From: Buchnera aphidicola (Sitobion avenae)
Lineage (GTDB): Bacteria > Pseudomonadota > Gammaproteobacteria > Enterobacterales > Enterobacteriaceae
NCBI RefSeq assembly: GCF_005082585.1
Contig: NZ_CP034855.1
Location: forward strand, 62,001-126,000
Reading direction: 5' to 3'
Length of the DNA stretch: 64,000 nt
Part shown: positions 53,469 to 63,207 of the stretch, piece after piece
How the letters are laid out: each line of letters opens with the position of its first letter
Numbering within the stretch: the first letter of the stretch is position 1
Notes under the pieces: generated by a model
The model's input: only the letters and a program-made list of their open reading frames with translations
Told to the model about the DNA's origin: nothing
Databases searched by the model: none
Made by a program: the position numbers and the translations under genes

Positions 53469-54791
53469 TTAGTAAAATTCAAATGAATTTTGATAGCTAA
53501 ATCTTAAGTTATTTTGCCAAGATATTGTCCAAGTTTTTTTAGTTCTGTTGTTAGTGTTAATAACAAATACGCCTAAAGCGCTAATGAAATTATTATTATA
53601 AAATAATAGTGGAATTTGATTCCTTAACCAAGGAGGAATTTTCTTTTCCTGCCAAATTTTTTTTATTTTTCTTTTTTTATTCCTTCCTAAAATTAAAACG
53701 TAACCTTCATATTGAAAACGAATATTGATTAATTCATTATTTTCGGGGGCAGGAATTGTAATACCATTAGTATCTTCTATTAGATTTCCTAAATCATTAG
53801 GAAGTATTAGATTTATCTTCGTATTGTGCCAGAATAACAAGGTATTTCTAAGATTAGGTTGTGTTTTTATAAAATAAAGTGATTTTCTATAACGTCTTAT
53901 CTCATGTTTTCCTAAAATTATTTTCGGGCTTGCATCTGTTTTACTAAAAATCATTTGTTGATAAATACATTGAATATTTTTATATGATGGCATTTTTATT
54001 TTTTTTAATGAAATCCAATGTCTAATTAATGCTGTGCATATTTCTTTTGTTGTGTTTTTGAAATTCTCAATATTTAAAGAATTGTCGTATTGTATACAAT
54101 CATGAATTTTTTCATGAAGAAAGTAATTTAGTAGCCGAGTTTCTTTTTGGCATATTTTAGTAGTACGGAAACAATTGTTTAAAAAATAAGGCCATCTTTT
54201 CTCTAATAGAGGAATAATTTTCTTTCGTATGAAATTACGATCATAATCAATGTTTAAATTACTAAAATCTTCAATCCAGCGCAATTTTTTTTTTTTCGCC
54301 CAGAATAATAATTCTTTTTTTGTTTTTTTTAAGAAAGGACGGATTATTTTTTTATTGCCTAATAAAGTTTCAAAAGACATACTAGAAAGTCCAGTAGGAC
54401 CACTACCTCTTTTTAAAGATAAAATTAATGTTTCACACTGATCATTCATATGATGACCAGTAAGAAGTATTTCGTTAGAAAATAAATGATTGTATATAAT
54501 ATTATACCGTTTTACTCTTAATTTTTCTTCAAGATTATTTTTTTTATTATCGATTTCAATATTTTCAATAATTAAAGGGATATGATTTATATCGCAAATT
54601 TTCTTGCAATGTTCTGTCCATTTTCTAGAGAGTGAAGTAAGATTATGATTAATATGAATAGCGCGTATGTTAATATAAAACTTTTTTGATATTTCTAGTA
54701 GTTGATAAAGTAGTACGGTAGAATCTAGTCCGCCACTATAAGCGATTAAAAATGATTTTTTTTTATATTTACTAATAATTTTTTCTATCAA
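53469..54791 (-). CDS. tilS: tRNA(Ile)-lysidine synthetase
   Basis: TilS attaches lysine to C34 of tRNA-Ile(CAU) so that it reads AUA, a frequent codon in this A/T-rich genome. The 440-residue protein (E. coli 432) has the PP-loop 'AYSGGLDSTVLL' (S19-S24) and 'GHHMNDQCETLILSLKRGSG' near residue 110. A diverged C-terminal domain ends 'KKTWTISWQNN'. It lies 31 bp downstream of tRNA-Val(GAC) on the same strand and is probably co-transcribed with it. Confidence 0.95.
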   Translation of the reverse strand: MIEKIISKYKKKSFLIAYSGGLDSTVLLYQLLEISKKFYINIRAIHINHNLTSLSRKWTEHCKKICDINHIPLIIENIEIDNKKNNLEEKLRVKRYNIIYNHLFSNEILLTGHHMNDQCETLILSLKRGSGPTGLSSMSFETLLGNKKIIRPFLKKTKKELLFWAKKKKLRWIEDFSNLNIDYDRNFIRKKIIPLLEKRWPYFLNNCFRTTKICQKETRLLNYFLHEKIHDCIQYDNSLNIENFKNTTKEICTALIRHWISLKKIKMPSYKNIQCIYQQMIFSKTDASPKIILGKHEIRRYRKSLYFIKTQPNLRNTLLFWHNTKINLILPNDLGNLIEDTNGITIPAPENNELINIRFQYEGYVLILGRNKKRKIKKIWQEKKIPPWLRNQIPLLFYNNNFISALGVFVINTNNRTKKTWTISWQNNLRFSYQNSFEFY

Positions 54792-54822
54792 ATAAAAATG
54801 ACCTATAAATTTTTTGTTTTAA

Positions 54823-54896
54823 TACGTCCGAGTGGACTTGAACCACTAACCTCTACCATGTCATAGTAGTGCTCTAACCAGTTGAGCTACGAACGT
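54823..54896 (-). tRNA. tRNA-Val (GAC)
   Basis: The minus strand folds into a 74-nt cloverleaf starting ACGTTCGTAGCTCAACTGG. The acceptor stem is ACGTTCG/CGGACGT (one T-G pair). The anticodon arm is CTACT-ATGACAT-GGTAG with anticodon GAC, and the T-arm is 'TTAGTGGTTCAAGTCCACT'. It matches E. coli tRNA-Val(GAC), but with an A1-U72 first pair. No CCA is encoded (next bases TT). It precedes tilS. Confidence 0.95.
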
Positions 54897-55076
54897 AAAT
54901 ATTTAAAAATTTTTTTGATTTTTTTATAATTTAAATTATATATTATTATTAGTATAATATACAAATATTTTTTATAAAATATCAGAGATATATAAAAATA
55001 TTTTCATTTTGTTTATTAGTAATATATGTAGTAATTTATGCATATATATTAAAGAATATTATTCTAAGGAAATATT

Positions 55077-55700
55077 ATGTTTACAGGTATTGTAAATGGA
55101 ATTGCTACTATTGTGTCTATAGATAAGAAAAAAACACATTATAGATATACAGTTAAACTTCCATCTATTTTATCTAAAAATTTAAAATTAGGCGATTCAA
55201 TAGCACATAATGGATGTTGTTTGACTGTAAAATTTATCAATAATGTGTATATAATCTGTGACGTTATAAATGAAACATTAAAAAGCACTAATTTAGGAAT
55301 ATTAAATGTTGGAGAGCATGTTAATATTGAAAGATCAGTAAAGTATGGTGATGAAATTGGCGGCCATATAATATCCGGTCATGTTATGAATACTGCTGAA
55401 ATTTGTAAAATATTAAAATTAGATGATAATTGTATTATATGGTTAAAAATGAAAAACCCATTATTGATGAAGTATATTTTTTATAAAGGGTTTATTTGTA
55501 TTGATGGAATCAGCCTTACCGTTGGAGATATTATAGGAAATGAATTTTGCGTTAATATTATACCGCATACTTTTCTATTTACTACTATAAAAAATAAAAA
55601 AAATAAAAGTTTAATGAATATTGAAATTGATTTTTATACTCAAACAATTGTAGATACTACAGAACGTTTGATTAATAAAAATATTAAGTATGTTTTATAA
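55077..55700 (+). CDS. ribE: Riboflavin synthase (alpha chain)
   Basis: Riboflavin synthase dismutates two lumazine molecules into riboflavin. The 207-residue protein (E. coli 213, there named RibC) has the two repeated lumazine-binding barrels, starting '[15 protein letters not shown]' with 'HNGCCLTV' in the first. The second begins with '[15 protein letters not shown]' near residue 97, followed by '[11 protein letters not shown]'. An AAGGAAA site precedes the ATG. The symbol ribE follows the general naming. It pairs functionally with ribB at the start of the window. Confidence 0.96.
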   Translation: MFTGIVNGIATIVSIDKKKTHYRYTVKLPSILSKNLKLGDSIAHNGCCLTVKFINNVYIICDVINETLKSTNLGILNVGEHVNIERSVKYGDEIGGHIISGHVMNTAEICKILKLDDNCIIWLKMKNPLLMKYIFYKGFICIDGISLTVGDIIGNEFCVNIIPHTFLFTTIKNKKNKSLMNIEIDFYTQTIVDTTERLINKNIKYVL

Positions 55701-55742
55701 GTGTATAAAAAAATTTATTTTTTTCAATTTTAGAAATTATAA

Positions 55743-56280
55743 ATGAAACGTTTCATTTTAGTGAAATTTCTTTATTTTTGTGTATTTTTGTGTATTTTTA
55801 GGAGATTTAAGTAAAATTAAAATTGCTTTAAAAATGAGTTGTGTAACTACTTTTGTTGTATTTATATTAACAGTATTATTATGTTATGTTAATTTTTTTT
55901 ATTTTATTAGCATTGAGTTTAGTTTTTTTGAGAATCATATCTTATGTACTGATTATTTCAGAAAGTGTTCAATTGTTAGAAAAAGTATTATGTAATACTA
56001 ATCCTGTTTAGGATTATTTTTTAGAATTTTTTTTTTCATTAATTATAAATAATTATCTAGTTTTAGCTATTCTGTTTTTTGGTTTATATTTAAATTATAC
56101 ATTTGTAGAATCTGTTCTGTATAGAACGAATGTATCATTAAGATGTATTTTAGTAATGATTATTTTTTTTGTATTCGCGAATGTATATAGCATTATCTAA
56201 CATCTATTTACATGTTTCAAGGTGCTCCTATTATTTTAATTACTATGAGTTTAATATCTATGATATTTATGGGTTTTTAA
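55743..56280 (+). pseudogene. rnfA: rnfA (rsxA) pseudogene
   Basis: RnfA is a membrane subunit of the Rnf/Rsx electron-transport complex. Remnants occur in several frames in the right order: 'FILVKFLYFCVF', then 'MSCVTTFVVFILTVLLCYV', then 'LRIISYVLIISESVQLLEKV', then 'FKGAPIILITMSLISMIFMG' just before the final TAA. They match E. coli RsxA 'FVLVKFLGLCPF', 'MGLATTFVMTLASICAWLI', '[20 protein letters not shown]' and '[20 protein letters not shown]'. At least three frame changes and internal stops break it. Confidence 0.88.
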
Positions 56281-56289
56281 AATTCTGAT

Positions 56290-56720
56290 AAAATTTTCAT
56301 TATGCTAATACTTCTTATTTTTATTAGGTATTATATTAAGTTTTACTCCCTATAAATTTCGATTAAAAAAAAATTCTGATATATAGAAAAAATTATGAAT
56401 TTTTATCTCAAACTTAATTCTCTCAATGTGGATATTCCGGATGTTGTCCTTAGAAGCAAGAAATAGTGAAAAATTCTGAAAAATTTGATAAGTGTATTCC
56501 TGGTAGTGCTAATTTTATATTAGAAACGTTAGATGTGTTGAATATAGAGAAGTCTCAAAAAAATATAATCATTAATAATATAAACGAAAAAAAGAACAAA
56601 AATATATTGTTGTATAGATCGATGAAAAAATTTTGTGTTGTATGTTCAAAATCTACTCCTTTTATCTAGTAGATGCAATTTTTGGTGCCTCTAGTTTTAC
56701 ACATGTCGTTTTATAAAAAT
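56290..56720 (+). pseudogene. rnfB: rnfB (rsxB) pseudogene
   Basis: RnfB is the iron-sulfur subunit of the Rnf complex. Degraded pieces are readable: 'FLFLLGIILSFTPYKFRLKK' (membrane anchor), a ruined cluster motif 'SQCGYSGCC' (E. coli 'SQCGQCGYPGC'), 'EKFDKCIPGSANFILETLDV', and 'VDAIFGASSFTHVV' (E. coli 'VDAIVGATRAMHTV'). The ferredoxin cysteines are mostly gone and the pieces lie in different frames. An open frame at 56466-56669 is one of these fragments, not a gene. Confidence 0.88.
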
Positions 56721-56821
56721 TTTATACTGTTTATAATATTTTTTTATTATATGCTTTCACTAATTATATTAAAATAAAAAAAAAGATTAATAAATAATAA
56801 AAAATTATTGATAACAAAAAA

Positions 56822-56884
56822 ATTTGTGCAAAAAATGCAATAGAACGTATAAAACACAGTGTTACATACCAATACATCATATAA
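56822..56884 (+). pseudogene. rnfC: Possible rnfC (rsxC) 3' fragment
   Basis: Only about 20 codons separate the rnfB and rnfD remnants. They read 'KNAIERIKHS' then stop, resembling the repeated C-terminal Ala/Arg/Lys motif of RsxC ('AAIARAQAKK'). If correct, about 2 kb of rnfC has been deleted and only its tail survives. Short match, so the call is tentative. Confidence 0.45.
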
Positions 56885-56890
56885 GAAAAA

Positions 56891-57665
56891 ATGAACTTTC
56901 CTTCTATATATCATATTTTTAGTATTGGAAAAATAATATTTTTAGTAATTATAACTTATATTACAGGTAATATGATTAGGTTTTATTTTTTGGCAGTGCT
57001 GTTTTAGTATATATTTTATTTTCTATATTAATTTCTTTATTATTAGAAATTAGTTTTTTGAAAATGCGTTTTAAGAAAGTTAAAACTAATTTACAAGATA
57101 ATTCCTCATTGTTAACTTTAGTTTAGTTGGGAGCAAGTAGTACCCTCTTTTGCTTTCTTGATAGATAATAATTATTGGTTTTTTTCGATTATTGCAGCTA
57201 AATTTTTATATAGTGGAATTAGTCAAAATATATTCAATTCAGATGTGATTAGATGTGCAGTACTATTAATATCTTTTTAATTTATAATTAACAATGAGAA
57301 TTAAAGAGATTTTTTTGTTTTTTCTTAATGATTTTAAAAAATCTCTGTGTATTTTTTTTAAAATTATACGTATTATACTATTCATTATGAAAATAAGATT
57401 AAAAAATAAAAAAAAAGACATAAAGATTACTCTAGATGTTTTTACAAAAGCTACTTCTTTAAATAATTTTAAAAAATCAAATCTCATTTGAGAAATAATT
57501 TTTTTATCTAAAAAATATATGTTAAAAATAAAAAAATCATGATTCAAATTAGTTGGGAATGTATAAATATAAATTTTTTTAGATACTTTTTTTTAATTTT
57601 TTTAGAATTTTTATCAACTATAACTTATTTTTACTCAAAATATTTTTTTATGTTTTCACTAGTTC
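56891..57665 (+). pseudogene. rnfD: rnfD (rsxD) pseudogene
   Basis: RnfD is a flavin-carrying membrane subunit. The remnant starts at an ATG ('MNFPSIYHIFSIGKIIFLVI'). It continues in shifted frames with 'FGSAVLVYILFSILISLLLE', 'NLQDNSSLLT', 'IIAAKFLYSGISQNIFNSDV' (E. coli '[20 protein letters not shown]'), and 'FTKATSLNNFKKS' (E. coli 'ISQATPLDTFKTS', next to the flavin site). 'ISWECINI' then matches 'AGWQWVNL'. Many stops and frameshifts are present. Confidence 0.85.
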
Positions 57666-57714
57666 ATTTTTTTCTCGTGAAACTATGATATGTGTATTCT
57701 TTATCACTATAGAG

Positions 57715-58230
57715 ATCTAGTTGCTACTGCTTGTTAGGTGTGTAATAGGTGCAACAACCACTGTAGTATTAACTATTATAAGCACCATGATGTCTATTGT
57801 AAAAAATTTTATAATTAAAGATCTAAGAATTCTAATTTACATGATAATTATTTTTTCTGTTGTTACATCTATAGAAATATTATTTTATGCTTACTGGTTG
57901 AATTTATATCAATCTTCAGATGTTTTTATTCCTTTGATAGTTACTAACTATATTATTATAGGATAAGTAGATCTTATTATTTATAAAAAATCTATAATAA
58001 AAATCTTTTTTTGATGATGTTTTTATCAGCTTAGGTTTAACTTTTGCTACGCTTATAGTAGTTTCTATAAGTGAAATATTAGTTAATAGAACCTTATTTT
58101 ATAGTATTGATAAAAATCATATCTAGTATACAGAATTCTTTTTTTATTAGATGAAAAATATACTATAATTGTAGATATTTTTCATCCGTTAGATTTTTAT
58201 ATTAGGTTTTTTTAATTTCTGTTAAAAATA
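57715..58230 (+). pseudogene. rnfE: rnfE (rsxE) pseudogene
   Basis: RnfE is a membrane subunit of Rnf. A long readable stretch, '[20 protein letters not shown]' then '[20 protein letters not shown]', matches E. coli 'LGLATTLVLTLTNLTIS' and '[20 protein letters not shown]'. Further pieces in other frames are 'LGLTFATLIVVSISEILVNR' and 'VDIFHP'. The 5' part is missing and rnfG, normally just upstream, is not recognisable. The gene decays directly before the intact nth. Confidence 0.88.
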
Positions 58231-58313
58231 GTATAGATATATATATTTAAAAAAATAAATAAAAATTTTTTGTAATTCTCATATATTAATAAAATAAAAA
58301 AATAATACTAAAA

Positions 58314-58955
58314 ATGAATAAAGACAAGCGTTATAAAATTTTATCATTATTTTATAGTAAATGTCCTGAACCTAAGACAGAATTAATTTTTTCTTCTGAT
58401 TTTGAACTTTTATTATCTGTAATTCTTTCAGCTCAATCTACTGATTTTATAGTAAATAAAACGACTAAGACGTTATTTAAAATAGCAAATACTCCTAAAG
58501 GTATTTTATTATTAGGATTATCGGGTCTTAAAAATCATATTAAAGAGATTGGTTTGTATAATACTAAAGCATTAAACATTATTCGTACTTCCTATTTAAT
58601 ATTAAACAAATATGATGGAATGATTCCCAAAAATCGTATTGAATTAGAATCTCTTCCTGGTGTAGGAAGAAAAACATCTAATATATTATTAAACATATTA
58701 TTTAAAAAGAAAACTATTGCTGTAGATACACATGTTTTCAGAGTATCAAATCGTACTAATTTTGCTAAGGGAAAAAATGTAAAAGAAGTTGAAAATAAAT
58801 TAATGAAAGTAGTTCCTAATATTTTTAAATTAAATTTTCATTCTTGGTTTGTTTTACATGGTAGATATATCTGTACTGCACGAAAAATTAAATGTAATAT
58901 TTGTTTAATATTCAAATTTTGTGAATTTAATAAAAAAAATAATATATTCTCATAG
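58314..58955 (+). CDS. nth: Endonuclease III (DNA glycosylase/AP lyase)
   Basis: Nth removes oxidised pyrimidines and cuts at abasic sites in base excision repair. The 213-residue protein (E. coli 211) has the helix-hairpin-helix 'LPGVGRKTSNILL' with catalytic K120, D138 in 'VDTHVFRV', and all four [4Fe-4S] cysteines C187, C194, C197 and C203. In E. coli it is the last gene of the rsx operon; here it alone survives of that operon. Confidence 0.98.
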   Translation: MNKDKRYKILSLFYSKCPEPKTELIFSSDFELLLSVILSAQSTDFIVNKTTKTLFKIANTPKGILLLGLSGLKNHIKEIGLYNTKALNIIRTSYLILNKYDGMIPKNRIELESLPGVGRKTSNILLNILFKKKTIAVDTHVFRVSNRTNFAKGKNVKEVENKLMKVVPNIFKLNFHSWFVLHGRYICTARKIKCNICLIFKFCEFNKKNNIFS

Positions 58956-58963
58956 GTACATCA

Positions 58964-61146
58964 GTGATTATTGTAAAAGTTGCTTTGCCTGTTCCAATCA
59001 GACAGTATTTCAAATATTTTATGCCCGATTATATCAATCCTATTATTGGGGGTCGCATTTTAGTTCCGTTTAATTCTAAAGATGTCATAGGTATTGTAGT
59101 TTCTTGGTGTAAAAAAAATGACATAAGCCAATTAAATTTGAAATATGCTAAATCATTAATTGACACTGAAGTGTTTTGTACAAATATTATATTAGAACTT
59201 ATAGATTGGATAAGTAGGAATTATCATTGTCCTGTTGGAAATTTATTTTTTTCTATTTTACCTAAAATTTTACATTCTCATTATCCTGTAGAAAATAAAT
59301 ATATTCATCAGTGGAGCATAACAAAAAAGGGTCAAGAATTAGATCTTTCGTATTTAAAAAGAAAAAAAAAACAATTGCACACCTTGCTTTTTTTAAAAAA
59401 GAAGACCGTTTTAAGTACTGAATTAAAAGAATATCATTTGTCTAGATCTATTTTAAAAAAGTTAGAAATACAAGAATTATGTAAAATCAAATCTATTAAT
59501 GCGATTATAATAAAAAAAAAAATATTTTTAAATCCAAAAAAAAATTTTTTTTAAACAAAAAAATATTAATTGTTGTTAATGATATTTTAATAAAAAAATA
59601 TTTTACATCTTGGTTGCTAACTAGAACTTATTTAGTTTCTAAAGTTAAATTTTATTTAGGTCTAATCAAGTCAGTATTAAATAAAAATATGCAGATTTTA
59701 ATCTTAGTACCTTATGTTAAAGGTATAAATGTAATTATAGTTTTTTTAAAAAAATATTTTAATGTTTCTATTGATATAATACATTCAAAATTAAATAATG
59801 CTAAATATTTTAAAAATTGGATAAGAACTAAAAATGGCGAGAATTCTATTGTTATTGGTACAAGAAAAAGTGTTTTTTTACCTTTTTTAAAATTGGGCAT
59901 TATTATCTTACTTGAAGAACATAATTTAAATTATAAAAGCATGAATCAATGCAGATATAATGTTAGAGATTTAGGAATATTAAGAGCATATAAAGAAAAT
60001 ATACCCATAATTTTAGACTCACAAACTCCTTCATTAAAAACGTTATATAATATTTTTCATAAAAAATGTTTTTATATTAAATTGCACCAATACAAATGTA
60101 TTTATAGATTAAATAATAGTATTATTAACTTAAAAAAAGATAAATTGAAATTTAGTCTATCTTTAACTTTAATAAATGAAATCTATAAAAATTTTAAAAA
60201 CAAACAAGTTTTATTGATTTTTAATAAATTTAGTTTGTTATTTTTTATATTAACATGTGATACATGTGGTTGTGTTTTTAAATGTACTAGTTGTCACAAT
60301 TATTTTGAAATTAATCAATATCGTAATATTTTATTTTGTCGATTTTGTTTGATTCAAATTAAAAAACCAATTTTTTGTTATAATTGTGGATGTTTTTTTT
60401 TAGTGATAAAAACCATGGACATAGAAAAAATTAAGGATAATATAAAAGATATTTTTCCAAAAATTACATTGTTTTTTTTATTGAATAAAAAAAATATTAA
60501 TAAAAGTATGTTAGATGTAAAAATGTTTGAATTTTCTACTTCTAGTCCTTGTATTATTATTACTACAGAAGAAATAGTTCAAAATTATTATTTTCCTCAT
60601 GTAACATTAATTAGTTTAATCAGTATTGATAATTATTTCTTGTCTTTTAATTTTCGTGCCATAGAGCATTTTGCTCAATTTTATATTAATTTAAATCAAT
60701 TAACTAGAAGATTGCAAAAGTCATATAAAATATTGATACAAACATCTTTTCCTAATGATTTAAATTTAAAAGAGATATGTGATAATGGCTATTTTTCTTT
60801 TTCAAAAAAAATATTATCAATTAGAAAAAATTTTTTATTGCCTCCTTGGAGCTCTCAAATTATTATATACTCTGAAAGTTCATATGCTGAATATAATATT
60901 ATTTTTTTAAATTTACTTCGTAATATTTTAACAAAAAAATCTAATAAAAATAATTGTTTTTTATGGTTTGTAGGACCTTATCACACTTTTTTATTAAAAA
61001 ATAAAAAAAAATATTTTCATCGTTTATTAATTCAATGTTCCTCGCGAATCTCTCTTAATAATATATTAAATGAATGTATTGATATAATAAATATTTTTAA
61101 CATTTCAAAACGAGTTAAATGGTTTTTAGATATTGAACCCAATTAA
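58964..61146 (+). pseudogene. priA: PriA replication-restart protein, frameshifted and without helicase motifs
   Basis: PriA recognises stalled forks and loads the primosome. Frame one (58964-59554, GTG start) encodes the 3'-end-binding and winged-helix domains ('VALPVPIRQYFKYFMPDYIN'). It breaks at an A9-T8 run (59536-59552). One added base would restore a 727-residue protein (E. coli 732). Frame two runs 510 codons to 'VKWFLDIEPN'. All eight zinc cysteines remain. Helicase motifs are gone: 'GVTGSGKT' reads 'RTYLVSKV', 'DEEH' reads 'LEEH', and motifs V and VI are unrecognisable. It may be a pseudogene, or a helicase-dead protein rescued by slippage. Confidence 0.85.
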
Positions 61147-61302
61147 ATTTATATATAAATTTTTTTATAAAAAATTTTGAATTTATTTTTTACTCGTTGA
61201 ACTTATAAGGGAATTAGCTTAATATATTTTAAAAATATTATAAAACTTAAATTAAACAAATAAAATATTTTTTGTTTATAAAATACCAATAAAGAGGTTT
61301 GA

Positions 61303-62571
61303 ATGAGTGAATTTGATTTAATTAAAAGATTGCGCAATAGAGGTTTAATATCTCATATTACAAACGAAGATAATTTAAGTGAACTCATTAAAAAAAAATC
61401 AATTTCTCTTTATTGTGGTTTTGATCCTACAGATGAAAGTCTTCATATAGGTCATCTTTTACCTTTAATTACTTTAAAAAGATTTCAAATCTCAGGGCAT
61501 ACGCCTATAATATTAATAGGCGGAGCGACAAGCTTAATCGGAGATCCTAGTTTTAAGAAAAAAGAACGTATTTTTAATTCCAATAATGATGTTGATATTT
61601 GGACAAAAAAAATTAGCAAACAAATTGCTCGTTTTGTAAATTTTAGTTGTGGTAAGAATAGTGCTGTACTATTAAATAATAATATATGGTTTAAGAACAT
61701 TAATATATTATCGTTTTTACGAGATGTTGGAAAATATTTTTCAATTAATACTATGATTAATAGAGCAGCTGTTAAACAACGTATTACAAGACCAGATCAA
61801 GGTATTTCATTTACAGAATTCTCTTATAATTTATTGCAAGCATATGATTTTTTTGTTTTAAATAAAAAATATCAAGTTGATTTACAAATTGGAGGGGCTG
61901 ATCAATGGGGTAATATTTCTTCAGGCATGCATTTAATACATCGAAAATCTAATAAAAAAGTATATGGTTTAACAGTGCCTCTTCTTATTCAGTCTAATGG
62001 AATCAAATTTGGTAAAACAGAATCAGGAACTATATGGTTAGATGAAAAAAAAACTAGTCCTTATAAATTTTATCAGTTTTGGATGAATATAGAAGATTCT
62101 AATGTTTATTATTTTTTAAAAATATTTACTTTTATAAGTATGGAAGAAATTAAAAGAAGAGAACAAAATAAACATCTTCAAAATCAAATTGTTAATGATA
62201 AGTCTTTTCTTGCAAAAAACATTACTTGTTTAGTACATGGAAAAGAACAATTACTAGCAGTCGAAAGAATTACAGAGTTTCTGTTTTTAAGAAACATTAC
62301 TCAAATTAAAGAATCTGATTTTCAACAATTAAAACAAGATGGTATACCGTTTATTATAGTGAATAATATAAAAGATTTGCAGGAAGCATTAGTATTAACT
62401 TCATTAGCAAAATCTCGAACTCAAGCTAAAAATATGATAATTTCAAATTCTATATCTATTAATACCAAAAAAATAGGAAAAAATCATATTTTTAATGATC
62501 AAGATAAATTATTTGGAAAATTTACTTTATTATCTAGAGGTAAAAAAAATCATTCTTTATTATGTTGGTGA
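61303..62571 (+). CDS. tyrS: Tyrosyl-tRNA synthetase
   Basis: TyrS charges tRNA-Tyr. The 422-residue protein (E. coli 424) has 'CGFDPTDESLHIGHLLPL' with the HIGH motif at 48-51, the tyrosine pocket 'QIGGADQWGNISSG' near residue 195 and the KMSKS equivalent 'KFGKTESGT' near 233. A C-terminal S4-like RNA-binding domain follows ('LAKSRTQAKNMIISNSISIN'). A GAGG site precedes the ATG. It converges on sufA with a 7-bp gap. Confidence 0.97.
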   Translation: MSEFDLIKRLRNRGLISHITNEDNLSELIKKKSISLYCGFDPTDESLHIGHLLPLITLKRFQISGHTPIILIGGATSLIGDPSFKKKERIFNSNNDVDIWTKKISKQIARFVNFSCGKNSAVLLNNNIWFKNINILSFLRDVGKYFSINTMINRAAVKQRITRPDQGISFTEFSYNLLQAYDFFVLNKKYQVDLQIGGADQWGNISSGMHLIHRKSNKKVYGLTVPLLIQSNGIKFGKTESGTIWLDEKKTSPYKFYQFWMNIEDSNVYYFLKIFTFISMEEIKRREQNKHLQNQIVNDKSFLAKNITCLVHGKEQLLAVERITEFLFLRNITQIKESDFQQLKQDGIPFIIVNNIKDLQEALVLTSLAKSRTQAKNMIISNSISINTKKIGKNHIFNDQDKLFGKFTLLSRGKKNHSLLCW

Positions 62572-62578
62572 GTTTTTT

Positions 62579-62971
62579 TTAATCAATAGAAAAACTCTCA
62601 CCACAACCACAAAATTTTTCTAGTTTAGAATTATAAAATTTAAATATTTTATTAATATTACTTTTCACAAAATCTATTTTAACACCTTCTAAAAAAGGTG
62701 CGTCTTTATATAAAACATATATAAGAATACTTTTGTAAAAAAAACTAATTTCTTTGTCATTTTTTTCTTTTTTTAATTCCGAAGTTTTTACTAATTTCAT
62801 GGTGTAGCGAAATCCTGCACATCCTGATTTTTTTATGCTAAGTCTTATTCCTATATTATCAGGATTTAAATTAATTAAAAATAAAATTTGTTTTATAGCA
62901 TCTTCAGTGATTGAAATACCTGTCCATTTATTTTTATTTGGCAAATAAGTGTTAATTTTATCTCTATTCAT
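62579..62971 (-). CDS. sufA: Iron-sulfur cluster assembly A-type carrier SufA
   Basis: A-type carriers receive Fe-S clusters from a scaffold and hand them to target enzymes. The 130-residue protein has the three cluster-binding cysteines, C51 in 'KKSGCAGFRY' and C121/C123 in 'KFCGCGESF'. The 'WTGISITEDAIKQI' start and 'VKIDFVKSNINKIFKFYN' match E. coli SufA (122) better than IscA or ErpA, which lack the N-terminal extension. The other suf genes would lie elsewhere. Confidence 0.9.
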   Translation of the reverse strand: MNRDKINTYLPNKNKWTGISITEDAIKQILFLINLNPDNIGIRLSIKKSGCAGFRYTMKLVKTSELKKEKNDKEISFFYKSILIYVLYKDAPFLEGVKIDFVKSNINKIFKFYNSKLEKFCGCGESFSID

Positions 62972-63207
62972 GATGTTCTCTTTTTAAATTGTATTTTCAT
63001 AGAAACAAAAAAAATTAGTAGAATATACTTTTATTATAAATAAGTCTTTATACTTTAAACAATATTATTGTTTATTAATTATTTTTATAAATTTTGATGT
63101 TATAATTATTTTGTTTTTCTTTAGAAGAAAAAAATTTTTTTTATAAAATGACATTAATTTTACAATAAATTATTTATAATATAAAAATATTGAGGTATAA
63201 CAATTAT

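Noticed and set aside
57305..57346. 11-bp inverted repeat as a terminator
   Set aside because: It lies inside the rnfD pseudogene, is made largely of A and T runs, and is best explained by base composition.
57266..57547. 93-codon minus-strand frame in the rnf region
   Set aside because: The plus strand of the same segment carries a recognisable rnfD fragment, so this is an antisense shadow in a pseudogene.
55780..58230. Small open frames in the rnf region as novel small genes
   Set aside because: Each matches a piece of RnfA, RnfB, RnfD or RnfE in the correct order, so they are remnants rather than new genes.
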